Shown piece by piece: positions 35,150 to 43,972 of a DNA stretch of 64,000 nt; positions within the stretch are counted from its first letter, which is position 1, and every line of letters begins with the position of its first letter. Source of the stretch: Streptomyces regalis (GTDB lineage: Bacteria; Actinomycetota; Actinomycetes; Streptomycetales; Streptomycetaceae); NCBI RefSeq assembly GCF_001509475.1, contig NZ_LLZG01000354.1, positions 12,527-76,526 of the forward strand, in the 5' to 3' direction. A model generated the notes under the pieces. The model saw only the letters and a program-made list of their open reading frames with translations. It was not told the DNA's origin and did no database searches. The translations under genes and the position numbers were made by a program.

Positions 35150-36616
35150 TCATCCCGGCCACACGATCGCCTGCACCTCGCTGTACGCGTGCAGCGCGTA
35201 CGACCCGACGTCCCGGCCCACCCCACTCATCTTGAACCCCCCGAACGGCGCCTCCATGTTTCGCCCGACCGTGTTGATCCCGACCCCGCCCGCCCGCAGC
35301 CGCCGTGCGACCCGGAAGGCGCGGGCCACGTCGCCGGACCAGACGTAGTCGATGAGCCCGTAGTCGGTGTCGTTGGCGAGGGCGATGCCCTCTTCCTCCT
35401 CGTCGAAGGGGATCACGCAGACGACCGGTCCGAAGATCTCCTCGCGGGCGACGCGCATGTCGTTGGCGCAGTCCGCGAGGAGGGTGGGGGCGACGTAGAA
35501 GCCCTTCTCGTACGGCGGCCGTTCACCACCCGCCACCACCACCGCGCCTTCCTTGCGGCCCGTCTCCACGTACGACTCCACCCGGTCCCGGTGCTCCGCC
35601 GAGATCACCGGCCCGACGACCGTGGACGCCTCGCGCGGATCCCCGACCTTCAACCGACCGGCATACACGGCCAGTTGCTCGACCAGCCGGTCGTACACGC
35701 CCCGCTGGGCCAGCACCCGCGTCGGCGCCGTGCAGATCTGCCCGCTGTAGAAGGAGAACGTCGTCCCGATCCCGGCCACCGCCGACCCGAGGTCCGCGTC
35801 GTCGAAGACGACCGCCGCGCCCTTCCCGCCGAGCTCCATCAACTGGCGTTTCATGTCCCGCCCGCACGCCTCGGCGATGCGCTGCCCGACCGCCGTGGAG
35901 CCGGTGAAGCTCACCATGTCGACGTCCGGGGACGAGACGGCCGCCTCGCCGACCTCCACCGCCCGCCCGGAGACGACGTTCACGACACCCGCCGGCGCCC
36001 CGGCCGCCTCCAGCGCCTCCGCCATCCGGTAGACGGACAGCGGATCCTGCGGCGCCGGTTTCACGACGACCGTGTTGCCCATGGCCAGCGCGGGGGCGAT
36101 CTTGCCGGCCGGGTTGGCCCACGGGTTGTTGTAGGAGGTGATGCAGGTGACGACCCCGACGGGCTGCCGTACGGCAAGGGCCCCCATCACCCCCGCCTTG
36201 CCCATCGGCCCGGCCTCGTTGATCTGCGGCGGGATCGCCCACTCGGCGTCCTCCACGCGCGCGTACCGCCGGAAACGGGCCGCCCCGACACCCACCTGCA
36301 TGCCCCGGGCCGTCCCCGTGGTCGCGCCGGTCTCGGCCTGGGCGAGTGCGGCGTATGGCGCGAAACGCTCGCCGATGATCTCCGCCGTACGCGCGAGCAC
36401 CGCCGCCCGCTCCTGAGGCGTCGTACGCGACCACGGCCCGAAGGCCTCGCGGGCCGCGGCACAGGCCGCGTGCACCTGATCCCGCGAGGCTTCCGGTGCC
36501 CAGCCGACGGTCTCCTCGGTCGCCGGGTCGACGACCTCGTAGTGACCGCCGTCCGGCTCCACCCAGGCGCCACCGACGAACAGACGCTGCCCCTCAGCAG
36601 TCACCTGAGCAGTCAC
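35150..36616 (-). CDS. Aldehyde dehydrogenase
   Basis: 488-residue NAD(P)-dependent aldehyde dehydrogenase. The catalytic Glu is in MELGGKGAAVV and the nucleophilic Cys in FSFYSGQICTAP. The nucleotide-binding FTGSTAVG is also present. GTG 36616 overlaps the stop of the upstream amidohydrolase gene by 4 bp, so it is the last gene of the minus-strand run SDR - LLM - amidohydrolase - ALDH. It likely oxidises an aldehyde intermediate of the operator-controlled catabolic pathway to the acid before CoA activation. That order is inference. Confidence 0.93.
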   Translation of the reverse strand: MTAQVTAEGQRLFVGGAWVEPDGGHYEVVDPATEETVGWAPEASRDQVHAACAAAREAFGPWSRTTPQERAAVLARTAEIIGERFAPYAALAQAETGATTGTARGMQVGVGAARFRRYARVEDAEWAIPPQINEAGPMGKAGVMGALAVRQPVGVVTCITSYNNPWANPAGKIAPALAMGNTVVVKPAPQDPLSVYRMAEALEAAGAPAGVVNVVSGRAVEVGEAAVSSPDVDMVSFTGSTAVGQRIAEACGRDMKRQLMELGGKGAAVVFDDADLGSAVAGIGTTFSFYSGQICTAPTRVLAQRGVYDRLVEQLAVYAGRLKVGDPREASTVVGPVISAEHRDRVESYVETGRKEGAVVVAGGERPPYEKGFYVAPTLLADCANDMRVAREEIFGPVVCVIPFDEEEEGIALANDTDYGLIDYVWSGDVARAFRVARRLRAGGVGINTVGRNMEAPFGGFKMSGVGRDVGSYALHAYSEVQAIVWPG

Positions 36617-38343
36617 CTTGTCGCCACCGTCCGCGTGTCCCGCCCGGAGCGCAGCACCTTGCCCGGCACCGCCCCGCTCACCTCGTCGTCCCGGATAGCC
36701 TCGACCCCGTTGACCCACACGGCCCGCACACCGATCGCCTTGGAGTCCAGCCGCGGACTGTCACCCGGCAGGTCGTACACCAGGGTCGCCGTACCGGCGT
36801 CGATCCGCTCCGGGTCGAAGAGCACCAGGTCGGCATGGAAGCCCTCCTCCACCCGGCCCCGCTCACGCAGCCCGAACAGCCGCGCCGGATCATCGGTGAG
36901 CATCTTCACCGCCTGCTCGAGGCCGACCAGCTTCCGCCCGCGCAGACAGTCCCCGATGAACCGCGTCGTGTACGGCGCCCCGCACATCCGGTCCAGATGC
37001 GCCCCGGCATCGGATCCACCGAGCATCACGTCCTCGTGCTGCCAGGTCTCGGCGCGCAGGGACCAGGACGCGGGGTCGTTGTCGGTGGGCATGGGCCACA
37101 GGACCGTCCGCAGATCGTCGGCGGCGCAGATCTCGACCAGGCACTGGAAGGGTTCCTGACCGCGTTCGCGCGCGATGTCCTCTACGATCCGGCCGGTCAG
37201 CCCGGCGTTCGCCTCGCTGTACGTGTCGCCGATGACATACCGCGCGAAGTTCGTCAGCCGCCGGAAGACACCCGCCTCCTTGGAGGTGGCGTGCCGGAGC
37301 AACTCGGCCTGCACGTCCGGCTCGCGCAGCCTGGCGATCCGCTCGGGCACGGGCAGCCCGAGGACCGGCCCCCACCCGGGGATGAGGTTCAGGGCGCAGA
37401 AGGTGCCCAGGGACATGTTCATCGGCGTGAGGATCGGCATGGTGAGGGCCACCACCCGGCCGCCCGCCTTCCGGGCCTGTTCGCTCGCGAGGAGTTGCCG
37501 CGGCACCCGCTCCGGAACGGCCGAGTCGATGGTCAGGACGTTCCAGTTGAGCGGCCGTCCGGCGGAGGCGCTCATCTCCACGAACAGTTCGATCTCGGCG
37601 TCGCTGAACTGGTCCAGGCACCCCGCGACGATCGCCTCGATCTGGGTCCCCTCGTGCTCGCCGACCGCCCGCGACATCGCCAGCAGCTCGTCCGGCCCGG
37701 CATGCCGGGAGGCCACCGGCCTGCCGTCCCCGTCGGAGTGGCTCGACGACTGGGTGGTGGAGAACCCCCAGGCACCGGCGTCCATGGCGTCGTGCAACAG
37801 CCGTACGATCTCGCTCAGTTGCTCCGCACTCGGCTGCCCGCCCACCGCATCCGGCCCCATCACATGCCGCCGCAACGCACAATGCCCCACCATGAACCCC
37901 GCATTGACGGCGATCCGCCCCTCAAGGGCATCCAGGTACTCCCCGAACGTCCGCCAACTCCAGGGCGCCCCCTCCTCCAACGCGACCAGCGACATCCCCT
38001 CGACCTTGGACATCATGCGGCGCGTGTAGTCGGCGTCGTCCGGACGGGCGGGATTGAGCGGCGCGAGCGTGAACCCACAGTTCCCTGCGGCGACGGTGGT
38101 GACGCCGTGGTTGAGGGAGGGGGTGGCGTACGGGTCCCAGAAGAGCTGGGCGTCGTAGTGGGTGTGGGGGTCGACGAATCCGGGGGCGAGGACGAGTCCG
38201 TGCGCGTCCTCGGTGGTACGGGCCTCTTCGGTGACGATGCCGATGACGGCGATACGACCGTCGCGTATGCCGACATCGGCGGTGTAGGCGGGCGCGCCGG
38301 TCCCGTCGACGACGGTCGCGCCCTTGATCAGGTGGTCGAGCAT
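36613..38343 (-). CDS. Amidohydrolase of the N-acyl-D-amino-acid deacylase type
   Basis: 576-residue metal-dependent amidohydrolase. It has the N-terminal beta-sandwich, the metal motif GFVDPHTHYDAQ, a later GHCALRRHV and the Asp motif GGSDAGAHLDRM near the end. Its length and closing region (LTDDPARLFGLRERG) match the D-aminoacylase family. In scattered actinobacterial catabolic clusters such proteins probably act on other ring or amide substrates. GAGGAGG stands ahead of ATG 38343 at a long spacing. It is translationally coupled to the aldehyde dehydrogenase and separated from the LLM gene upstream by a dispersed repeat. Confidence 0.9.
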   Translation of the reverse strand: MLDHLIKGATVVDGTGAPAYTADVGIRDGRIAVIGIVTEEARTTEDAHGLVLAPGFVDPHTHYDAQLFWDPYATPSLNHGVTTVAAGNCGFTLAPLNPARPDDADYTRRMMSKVEGMSLVALEEGAPWSWRTFGEYLDALEGRIAVNAGFMVGHCALRRHVMGPDAVGGQPSAEQLSEIVRLLHDAMDAGAWGFSTTQSSSHSDGDGRPVASRHAGPDELLAMSRAVGEHEGTQIEAIVAGCLDQFSDAEIELFVEMSASAGRPLNWNVLTIDSAVPERVPRQLLASEQARKAGGRVVALTMPILTPMNMSLGTFCALNLIPGWGPVLGLPVPERIARLREPDVQAELLRHATSKEAGVFRRLTNFARYVIGDTYSEANAGLTGRIVEDIARERGQEPFQCLVEICAADDLRTVLWPMPTDNDPASWSLRAETWQHEDVMLGGSDAGAHLDRMCGAPYTTRFIGDCLRGRKLVGLEQAVKMLTDDPARLFGLRERGRVEEGFHADLVLFDPERIDAGTATLVYDLPGDSPRLDSKAIGVRAVWVNGVEAIRDDEVSGAVPGKVLRSGRDTRTVATR

Positions 38344-38379
38344 GACGTCGTTGCCTCCTCAACTCCGGTGCGGACTACG

Positions 38380-38459
38380 CCCTTCAGGGGGCGCGGGGCT
38401 GTGTCGATTTGCGGCTCCGCCGCGTGGGCGCGACCAGCCCCCACGAACCCGCACCCGCC
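38380..38459. repeat. Dispersed Streptomyces-type intergenic repeat, copy 2 (reverse orientation)
   Basis: Reverse complement reads GGCTGGTCGCGCCCACGCGG, then CGGAGCCGCAAATCGACAC and CCCCGCGCCCCCTGAAGGG, matching the copy at 23278. It sits 8 bp beyond the stop of the LLM gene at 38468. Confidence 0.85.
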
Positions 38460-38467
38460 AACGGCGA

Positions 38468-39586
38468 TCAGACACCCCTCCGGAACCGCGTAGTCCGATG
38501 AACCGGATCCGTATCGATCTTCGGAATCACGTGCTCCCCGATGAGACGGATGGTCTGCAGCGTCTCCTCCTTGGGCACCCCGACCGGCAACCCGAAGCTC
38601 AACTGATCCGCCCCCGCCTGCTCCCACCGCTTGCACTGCCGGAACACCTCATCCGGATCCCCGCAGATCAACAGCTCCTCCTCGATGAGAAGCTCCACGA
38701 ACTCGGCCGTGTACTCCGGCAACGTCTCCGGCCACACCGGAAACCCCTCGGGACGGGGAAACGTGTCGTGGTACCGGAACACCAGCGACGGCAGGTAGTG
38801 CAGCTCACCCCGCACCGCGATCTCGATCGCCTCGGCGTGCGTGGGCGCACAGATCGCCGTCGTCGTCACCATCACGTTGTCGTTGACGAAGTCACCGATG
38901 GGCTCGGCGTTCACCACCGCCGTCTTGTACTGCTCCAGCACCCACTCCATGTCGGCGACCTTCTGCACACTGAAGCCCAGCACCCCGAGCCCCTTCTTCG
39001 CGGCCATGGCGTACGAGGGCGGCGACCCGGCGGCGTACCACATGGCGGGGTGGGACTTCCCGTACGGCTTCGGCAGAACCTTCCGCGGCGGGAGCTGCCA
39101 GTGCTTGCCCTGGAAGCCGGCGTACTCGTCCTGAAGCCACATCTTCGGGAACTCGGCGATGGTCTCTTCCCAGATCTCCTTGGTGTGGTTCATGTCGGTG
39201 ATCCCCGGCAGGAACCCGAGGATCTCGTGCGACCCCGCGCCCCGGCCCGACCCGAACTCGAAGCGGTTCTCGGTGAGATGGTCGAGCATGGCTACCTTCT
39301 CGGCGACCTTCACGGGGTGGTTCACCTGGGCGAGGGGATTGAAGATCCCGGAACCCAGATGGATCCGTTCCGTCGCGTGCGCGAGGTACCCGAGGAAGAC
39401 GTCGTTGGCGGAGAGGTGCGAGTACTCCTCCAGGAAGTGGTGCTCGGACGCCCAGGCGTACTTGAAGCCGGACCGGTCCGCCTGGATGACGTACTCGGTC
39501 TCCTCCATCAGTGCCTTGTGCTCGGCGAGCGGGTCGGTCTCGGCGCGCTTGCCCACGTATCCCTGTACAAAGAGCCCGAATTCCAA
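38468..39586 (-). CDS. LLM-class flavin-dependent oxidoreductase (luciferase alpha-like)
   Basis: 372-residue flavin-dependent monooxygenase-like protein. Typical parts are FKYAWASEHHFLEEYSHLS, HLGSGIFNPLAQVNHPVK and the motif DHLTENRFEFGSGRGAG. Homologues in actinobacterial steroid/terpenoid-type clusters have the same start (MEFGLFVQGYV). The start codon is TTG at 39586 because a stop lies two codons upstream and no other start fits the conserved N-terminus. A perfect operator palindrome ends 25 bases before it. It probably hydroxylates or cleaves a C-C bond in the substrate with reduced flavin or F420. Confidence 0.9.
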   Translation of the reverse strand: MEFGLFVQGYVGKRAETDPLAEHKALMEETEYVIQADRSGFKYAWASEHHFLEEYSHLSANDVFLGYLAHATERIHLGSGIFNPLAQVNHPVKVAEKVAMLDHLTENRFEFGSGRGAGSHEILGFLPGITDMNHTKEIWEETIAEFPKMWLQDEYAGFQGKHWQLPPRKVLPKPYGKSHPAMWYAAGSPPSYAMAAKKGLGVLGFSVQKVADMEWVLEQYKTAVVNAEPIGDFVNDNVMVTTTAICAPTHAEAIEIAVRGELHYLPSLVFRYHDTFPRPEGFPVWPETLPEYTAEFVELLIEEELLICGDPDEVFRQCKRWEQAGADQLSFGLPVGVPKEETLQTIRLIGEHVIPKIDTDPVHRTTRFRRGV

Positions 39587-39610
39587 GGAGGTTCACCGTC
39601 CCCAGTAGTT

Positions 39611-39627
39611 TCTGACGCATCGTCAGA
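39611..39627 (-). promoter_or_regulatory. Palindromic operator, copy 2, before the LLM gene
   Basis: TCTGACGCATCGTCAGA: perfect 7-bp arms. It lies 25 bp upstream of the TTG start of the LLM gene, so a bound protein would block transcription or its start. A consensus -35/-10 pair is not clear here. Confidence 0.8.
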
Positions 39628-39677
39628 TCGGCGGGTATGCCGCCGACTGTGGCACCGGGCGCAAGGATGGTCAATAG

Positions 39678-39692
39678 TTGACGGGCAGTCAG
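39678..39692 (-). promoter_or_regulatory. Weak operator-like palindrome
   Basis: TTGACGGGCAGTCAG differs from the consensus CTGACG-N3-CGTCAG at two arm positions. It lies upstream of copy 2 and close to the stop of the SDR gene. Confidence 0.4.
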
Positions 39693-39710
39693 ATAGGCGT
39701 CAGGCGGCAG

Positions 39711-40481
39711 TCAGATGACCGAGACCCCCGCCAGCCAGCCCCCGTCGATCACAAACGGCTGCCCGGTGATGTACGAGGAGTCCTCCGAGGTCAGGAACAG
39801 CGCAAGCCGCGCCACCTCCTCCGGCTTCCCGATCCGGCCGAGCGGCACGAGCTTGCGGTAGAGCCCGTCGAGCGCCCTCGACGTTTCTTCGGCGTCCGCT
39901 TCGGGATCCAGCAGCGACGGGTTGGACATCGCGGTGTCGATGGCGCCGGGGCACATGGCGTTGATCCGGATGCCACGGGGTGCCAGCTCCAGGGCGGCGA
40001 CCCGGGTGAGACCGAGGATGGCGTGCTTGGTGGCGGAGTACGTTCCTACGGCCGCCATGCCGGTCACCGCGGTGTACGAGGCGGTGTTGACGATGGTGCC
40101 GCCGTCGGCCATCTCCGGCGCGACGGTCTTGATGCCGAGGAAGCAGCCAACCTGGTTGACCCGGACGACCTGCATGAACTCGTCGAGGGGCGTGTCGACG
40201 AGGGAGTTGAAGCGCAGGATGCCGGCGTTGTTGACCAGCCCGTCGATGTGGCCGTGGGCCCTGCGTGCGGCGGCGACGGCGGCCTGCCAGTCGGCCTCCA
40301 GGCCCACGTCGAGGTGGACGTACAGCGCGCCTATCTCCTCGGCGAGGGCCTCGCCCTGGTCGTCGAGCACATCGGCCACGACGACTCTCGCACCCTCCGC
40401 GGCGAACAGCCGCGCCTCCTGCTCGCCCTGCCCGCGCGCCGCCCCGGTGACGATGACGACCCGTCCGTCGAGCTTGCCCAT
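39711..40481 (-). CDS. Short-chain dehydrogenase/reductase (SDR), operator-controlled
   Basis: 256 residues. Cofactor motif TGAARGQG (about residue 12), NNAG, Ser in NTASYTAV, catalytic YSATK, and the ending [12 protein letters not shown]. The class resembles hydroxysteroid or cyclic-alcohol dehydrogenases. ATG 40481 follows AAGGGGG; the open frame to 40541 crosses the leader. It is first in the minus-strand run toward LLM, amidohydrolase and ALDH. It has its own promoter, whose -35 is formed by the operator at 40544. Confidence 0.92.
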   Translation of the reverse strand: MGKLDGRVVIVTGAARGQGEQEARLFAAEGARVVVADVLDDQGEALAEEIGALYVHLDVGLEADWQAAVAAARRAHGHIDGLVNNAGILRFNSLVDTPLDEFMQVVRVNQVGCFLGIKTVAPEMADGGTIVNTASYTAVTGMAAVGTYSATKHAILGLTRVAALELAPRGIRINAMCPGAIDTAMSNPSLLDPEADAEETSRALDGLYRKLVPLGRIGKPEEVARLALFLTSEDSSYITGQPFVIDGGWLAGVSVI

Positions 40482-40494
40482 TACGGCCCCCTTC

Positions 40495-40521
40495 ACACGG
40501 TGGACACCGTGGACACGGTGG
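40495..40521. repeat. Three 9-bp tandem repeats in the SDR leader
   Basis: ACACGGTGG, ACACCGTGG, ACACGGTGG, lying between the promoter at 40529 and the SDR start. They could be a second protein-binding site or an mRNA structure. Confidence 0.7.
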
Positions 40522-40528
40522 ATTCCGC

Positions 40529-40558
40529 ATCGTAGCGCCATACCTGACGATGCGTCAG
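40529..40558 (-). promoter_or_regulatory. SDR promoter with operator copy 3 over the -35
   Basis: On the minus strand the palindrome CTGACGCATCGTCAG (40544-40558) supplies -35 CTGACG. An 18-bp spacer leads to -10 TACGAT (40529-40534). A repressor on the palindrome would exclude RNA polymerase. Confidence 0.7.
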
Positions 40559-40657
40559 ATGCAAGTCCTGGACGTTGCTGAGGCGAATCTCACGTGACTC
40601 ACAAGTAGGGATGTTTGACCCTGTCGGCGTCCGTCAAGAGAATCCAAAATCTTCGCC

Positions 40658-41401
40658 ATGCCCAAGCGGAGACTGAAGAACAAGAAGATCAGGATCGTGG
40701 CGGTCGGAGCGGCCCTGGTGACCGGCGGGGCCATTGCCACCGTACTGCTGCCGTCGGCGAACGCCGCCGACGAGAAGACGCCCGAGCAGATCATGACGAT
40801 GTGCCAGCGGGCCAAGGTGCTCAATGGCAAGCAGCAGTCCATTTTCGATTTCGGCGGCCACCCCGTCGCCGGACCGAGTTTCGCCTCCGACAACTGCGAT
40901 TTCGTCGAGACGAAGTTCGAGACCTTCGACGGGCCGACCGAAAAGGCCTCCATCGACTTCCCGAACTGCGAACCGAACGCCACCGAACCCTCGAAGGTGT
41001 CGATCACCTGGTCGGCGACGGCGGCCCAGGGACAGGGCAAGTACACCGTCACCCAACAGGGCGGCGGTGGCGGGCTCTTCGGAGCACTGACCGGGTCCTG
41101 GCTCAAGCACAAGGGAACCCTCGACATGACCGTGAAGTCGGCGACCGCCGGCGACACGGAACAGCGTGAAGTGCCGGTCGGCAAGGTGCTCCACATGGAG
41201 TTCACGCCGAAGATGCAGCGCATGACCGGCGAATGGCGGGTGCGGATCGACGCCCGTGAGGCGACGACCGTCACCAACCCCTCCCCCGAGCAGAACTTCG
41301 TGGCGCCGGACGTCGTCGAGGGCCCCGTCGTCCTGCCGGGTGCGGCGGGTGCTCCGGGTGTCGTGGACGGCACCTCCAAGGCCGTACTGACCGACTGCTG
41401 A
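40658..41401 (+). CDS. Exported protein, first of a related pair
   Basis: 247 residues. A basic N-terminus (MPKRRLKNKKIR), hydrophobic core and ANA cleavage site near residue 36 form a signal peptide. The mature part has a conserved-looking NCDFVETKFETF stretch and a Gly-rich loop. It is not recognised. It shares the DNC-FV motif and the length of its exported region with the protein at 41451, suggesting an old duplication. The ribosome site is poor; expression may start close to ATG. It is not preceded by the operator on its own strand, although copy 3 lies about 100 bp upstream. Confidence 0.7.
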   Translation: MPKRRLKNKKIRIVAVGAALVTGGAIATVLLPSANAADEKTPEQIMTMCQRAKVLNGKQQSIFDFGGHPVAGPSFASDNCDFVETKFETFDGPTEKASIDFPNCEPNATEPSKVSITWSATAAQGQGKYTVTQQGGGGGLFGALTGSWLKHKGTLDMTVKSATAGDTEQREVPVGKVLHMEFTPKMQRMTGEWRVRIDAREATTVTNPSPEQNFVAPDVVEGPVVLPGAAGAPGVVDGTSKAVLTDC

Positions 41402-41450
41402 GCCTCGACCACTACCCCCCCGATCCCCCACGTTCCATAGGAGAACCCCC

Positions 41451-42251
41451 ATGACACGCGCCGGCCGCAGCAGAAGCCACCGGAGCAAGAAGAAGCGCAT
41501 CGTCCTCGCCCTGTCCCCGCTGGTGGCCGTCGCGGTGGCCGTCCCGCTGATGAACCCGGCGGGTGCTGCCACCCCCTCCGAAGTGACCGCCGACTGCTCG
41601 GCGGACTCCGACAAGCTGGAGAACTGCGAGTTCGTCGACGTCCAGTTCAAGCGGGACAGCCTCGGACCCAACCAACGGGTCTCCCCGGTGAGCGACAACT
41701 GCGGATCGACGGGCACCGCCTCGAAGACCTTCAACGTGAGCGCGTCCGTCACCAGGATCATCCAGCTCGAGGACGGATTCACCGCGGACGGCGGCACGAA
41801 GCTCGGCAATTCCTTCTTCGAGATCGGCGTGAAGTTCAACACGTCGGAAATCAACATCACGCGCGACGACAAGACGACGACGCTGGCGTTCAGCAGGACG
41901 GACACCGTGCAGGCGGACAGCCTCGGCTTCTTCATGTGGTCCGCCAAGCGCACCGATGTGAGCGGATTCCTGAAGGCCACGTACAAGGAGGCACAGGACG
42001 GCCAGAAGGTGTTCTTCTCGCCGAGCGAGGGCGCCGCGGACGTACACGTCTTCTATCCGCAGATCCTGAAGAACGGCACTCCCGACGGCCGCCTCTGGCT
42101 GCGCAATGTGAAGTGCGGAAGTCCTGAAGCCTCCGGCATTCAGAATTCGACCCGCGCCCTGAGGTCGGAACCCGGATTCGGTGCGGGCGGCGAGAACGTC
42201 ACCGACGTCGAGATCCCGCTGTCGGAGGTGTCGGGGGCTGCGGCACCTTAG
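41451..42251 (+). CDS. Exported protein, second of a related pair
   Basis: 266 residues with a basic start (SRSHRSKKKR), a hydrophobic core (VLALSPLVAVAVAVPL) and a cleavage site near residue 40. The motif ENCEFVDVQF near residue 62 parallels the first protein. The remainder is beta-rich with several Cys (CGSTGTASKTF, VKCGSPEAS) that may pair outside the cell. AGGAG stands before ATG 41451. The gene runs in operon with 40658 (49-bp gap) and overlaps the 3' end of the convergent LuxR gene by 4 bp. Function unknown. Confidence 0.7.
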   Translation: MTRAGRSRSHRSKKKRIVLALSPLVAVAVAVPLMNPAGAATPSEVTADCSADSDKLENCEFVDVQFKRDSLGPNQRVSPVSDNCGSTGTASKTFNVSASVTRIIQLEDGFTADGGTKLGNSFFEIGVKFNTSEINITRDDKTTTLAFSRTDTVQADSLGFFMWSAKRTDVSGFLKATYKEAQDGQKVFFSPSEGAADVHVFYPQILKNGTPDGRLWLRNVKCGSPEASGIQNSTRALRSEPGFGAGGENVTDVEIPLSEVSGAAAP

Positions 42252-42895
42252 CCACATTCCCTGATGCGAAGCACGGGCGCGGCTCCCAGCCACCGCAGGA
42301 CCGCGTCCGTGCTGCCGCGTGCGTCCAGCTTGGCGTAGATGTTGCTGAGGTTGTTGCGGACGGTCTTCTCGCTGAGCCGTAATCGCAGGCCGATCTCCTG
42401 CGCGCCCAGGCCGGTCGACAGCAGCTCCATGATCTGCCGCTCGCGCGGCGAGAGCAGCGACCGCAGCCGCTCCATGGCCTCCCCGCCGGTGGGCATCCGC
42501 CGCGCCCCTTCGCGCAGGGCGGCACAGGCCGCCGGGGAGAGGTAGGTGTGCCCGACGGTGGCACCGACGACGGCCGAGGAAAGCATGCAGGTGCAGTAGT
42601 CGCCCTCGACCAGATAGCCCGCCCCGCCGCGGAACACCTCGACGATGGTCTCGGTGTCCCGGCGCGGGCTGATGACGATCACCGGGACGTCGGCGGCCCA
42701 CGGTTGCCGCAGGGGCGCCGAGGGGTCCTCGCAGCACAGGATCACGACGTCCGCGGTCGCCTCCGGCGGTTTGAACGGGGCTTCCAGCTGGACCACCTGA
42801 CCGACGTACGGGTCGTCCGGGGCCGGCCAGTCGGGGTGCGGCCAGGTGCCCTCGGGGCAGGCGAGGGCGACGGTGAGTTTCCGGGAAGTGCGCAC
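42248..42895 (-). CDS. LuxR-family (NarL-type) transcriptional regulator
   Basis: 215 residues. The C-terminal LuxR helix-turn-helix is clear: LLSPRERQIMELLSTGLGAQEIGLRLRLSEKTVRNNLSNIY, covering about residues 146-185. The N-terminal part is receiver-like (VVILCCEDP, VPVIVISPRRDTETIVEV) but lacks the usual acidic phosphorylation pocket, so control is probably not by phosphorylation. GTG 42895 has GGAAGGA nine bases upstream. It is convergent with the exported-protein pair and may regulate it. Confidence 0.85.
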   Translation of the reverse strand: MRTSRKLTVALACPEGTWPHPDWPAPDDPYVGQVVQLEAPFKPPEATADVVILCCEDPSAPLRQPWAADVPVIVISPRRDTETIVEVFRGGAGYLVEGDYCTCMLSSAVVGATVGHTYLSPAACAALREGARRMPTGGEAMERLRSLLSPRERQIMELLSTGLGAQEIGLRLRLSEKTVRNNLSNIYAKLDARGSTDAVLRWLGAAPVLRIRECG

Positions 42896-43000
42896 GCCAT
42901 TGTGTCCTTCCGCCGAAGCCGTGTCAGCCGTACGTCAGTACGTCCATACATACGGGGGTCGGCGTGGACATGTTCAAGCTTTCAAGGAGAGCGGGAAGGT

Positions 43001-43027
43001 GCCGCCCCGCGGCCCCTTGAGGGGCGC
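43001..43027. repeat. Partial dispersed repeat (terminal palindrome only)
   Basis: Contains CCGCGGCCCCTTGAGGGGCG, matching the closing palindrome of the copies at 23278, 38380 and 61909. It lies directly after the stop of the LLM gene at 43028 and probably works as its terminator. Confidence 0.5.
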
Positions 43028-43972
43028 TTACAGCAACCGTGCCACCTGCGTCCCGAACGCCTCCATCTGGTCGGTGAGTTCGGTCCGGCTTCGGCTGCGG
43101 AAGCGGACCTGGAGCTGGTGTACGCCCATGGCCTGGTACGCCCGGAGTGACTCGGCCAGTTGCTCGGGCTCGCCCGTGAGGGTCCGGCGGCCGACGGCCC
43201 AGCCGGGGTTTCCGATGTACAGGGGCTCGGCGATGGCGCCGATGGTGAATGGCCCCTGACCGCATCCATCGGCGGCTCCGCCGCGGGCCGCCTCTTCCCT
43301 CAGCCGCCGTATCCGGGCGATCTGCGCGGGCAGCCGGTCGCGCGGATCCCCCTGTGGCAGCCACCCGTCCCCCCTGAGGGCGGCCCGGCGTACGGCGGCC
43401 GGGGACGACCCGCCGACCCACACCGGGACGTGCTCCTGGGTCGGCCGTGGTCGCTGGCCCAGGCCCCCGAAGTCGTAGAGCTTGCCGTGGTGTTCGGGGT
43501 ACTCGTCAGGGCCGAGGGCGGCGCGCAGGGCGTCGATGCACTCGTCGAGCACGGGGCCGCGCTGCTCGAAGTCGACGCCCAGCGCCTCGAACTCCTCCCG
43601 CACATGCCCGGCCCCGACCCCGAGGATCAGCCGCCCGCCGCTGAGGTGATCGAGGGTGGCGAACTGCTTGGCGGTCAGGAGCGGATGGCGCAGGCCCACG
43701 ACCGCGACATGGCTGAGCAGCCGTATGCGCTCGGTGGCGGCCGCGAGGAAGGCGAGGGTGGCGACGGGGTCGTACCAGACCGTGCTCATCGCGGACGCGA
43801 GGCGGCGTGGGATGGCGACGTGGTCGCAGCTCGCGAGGTAGGCGAACCCGGCGCGCTCGGCGGCGCGGGCGATGGCGAGCAGGTCGTCGGGGCCGGCGGC
43901 GGCCTCCCAGGGTTCGGCGTAGATCGTGCTCTGCGACTGGACGGGGAGCTGGATGCCGTACTGGAGACTCAC
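43028..43972 (-). CDS. LLM-class F420-dependent oxidoreductase
   Basis: 314 residues of the luciferase-like TIM-barrel family. Segments include RAGFAYLASCDHVAIPR, LLSHVAVVGLRHPLLTAKQ, LSGGRLILGVGAGHVREEF and WVGGSSPAAVRRAA. The DHLSGGR-LGVGAG pattern suggests F420 dependence. GTG 43972 overlaps the stop of the amidohydrolase gene by 4 bp, so the two are expressed together from the operator-controlled promoter at 45215. A much longer open frame on this strand upstream is an artefact of GC bias. Confidence 0.88.
   Translation of the reverse strand: MSLQYGIQLPVQSQSTIYAEPWEAAAGPDDLLAIARAAERAGFAYLASCDHVAIPRRLASAMSTVWYDPVATLAFLAAATERIRLLSHVAVVGLRHPLLTAKQFATLDHLSGGRLILGVGAGHVREEFEALGVDFEQRGPVLDECIDALRAALGPDEYPEHHGKLYDFGGLGQRPRPTQEHVPVWVGGSSPAAVRRAALRGDGWLPQGDPRDRLPAQIARIRRLREEAARGGAADGCGQGPFTIGAIAEPLYIGNPGWAVGRRTLTGEPEQLAESLRAYQAMGVHQLQVRFRSRSRTELTDQMEAFGTQVARLL

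Noticed and set aside
35189..38493. Two long plus-strand open frames opposite aldehyde dehydrogenase and amidohydrolase genes.
   Set aside because: Composition typical of antisense shadows; the minus-strand genes have intact catalytic motifs and overlapping start/stop codons.
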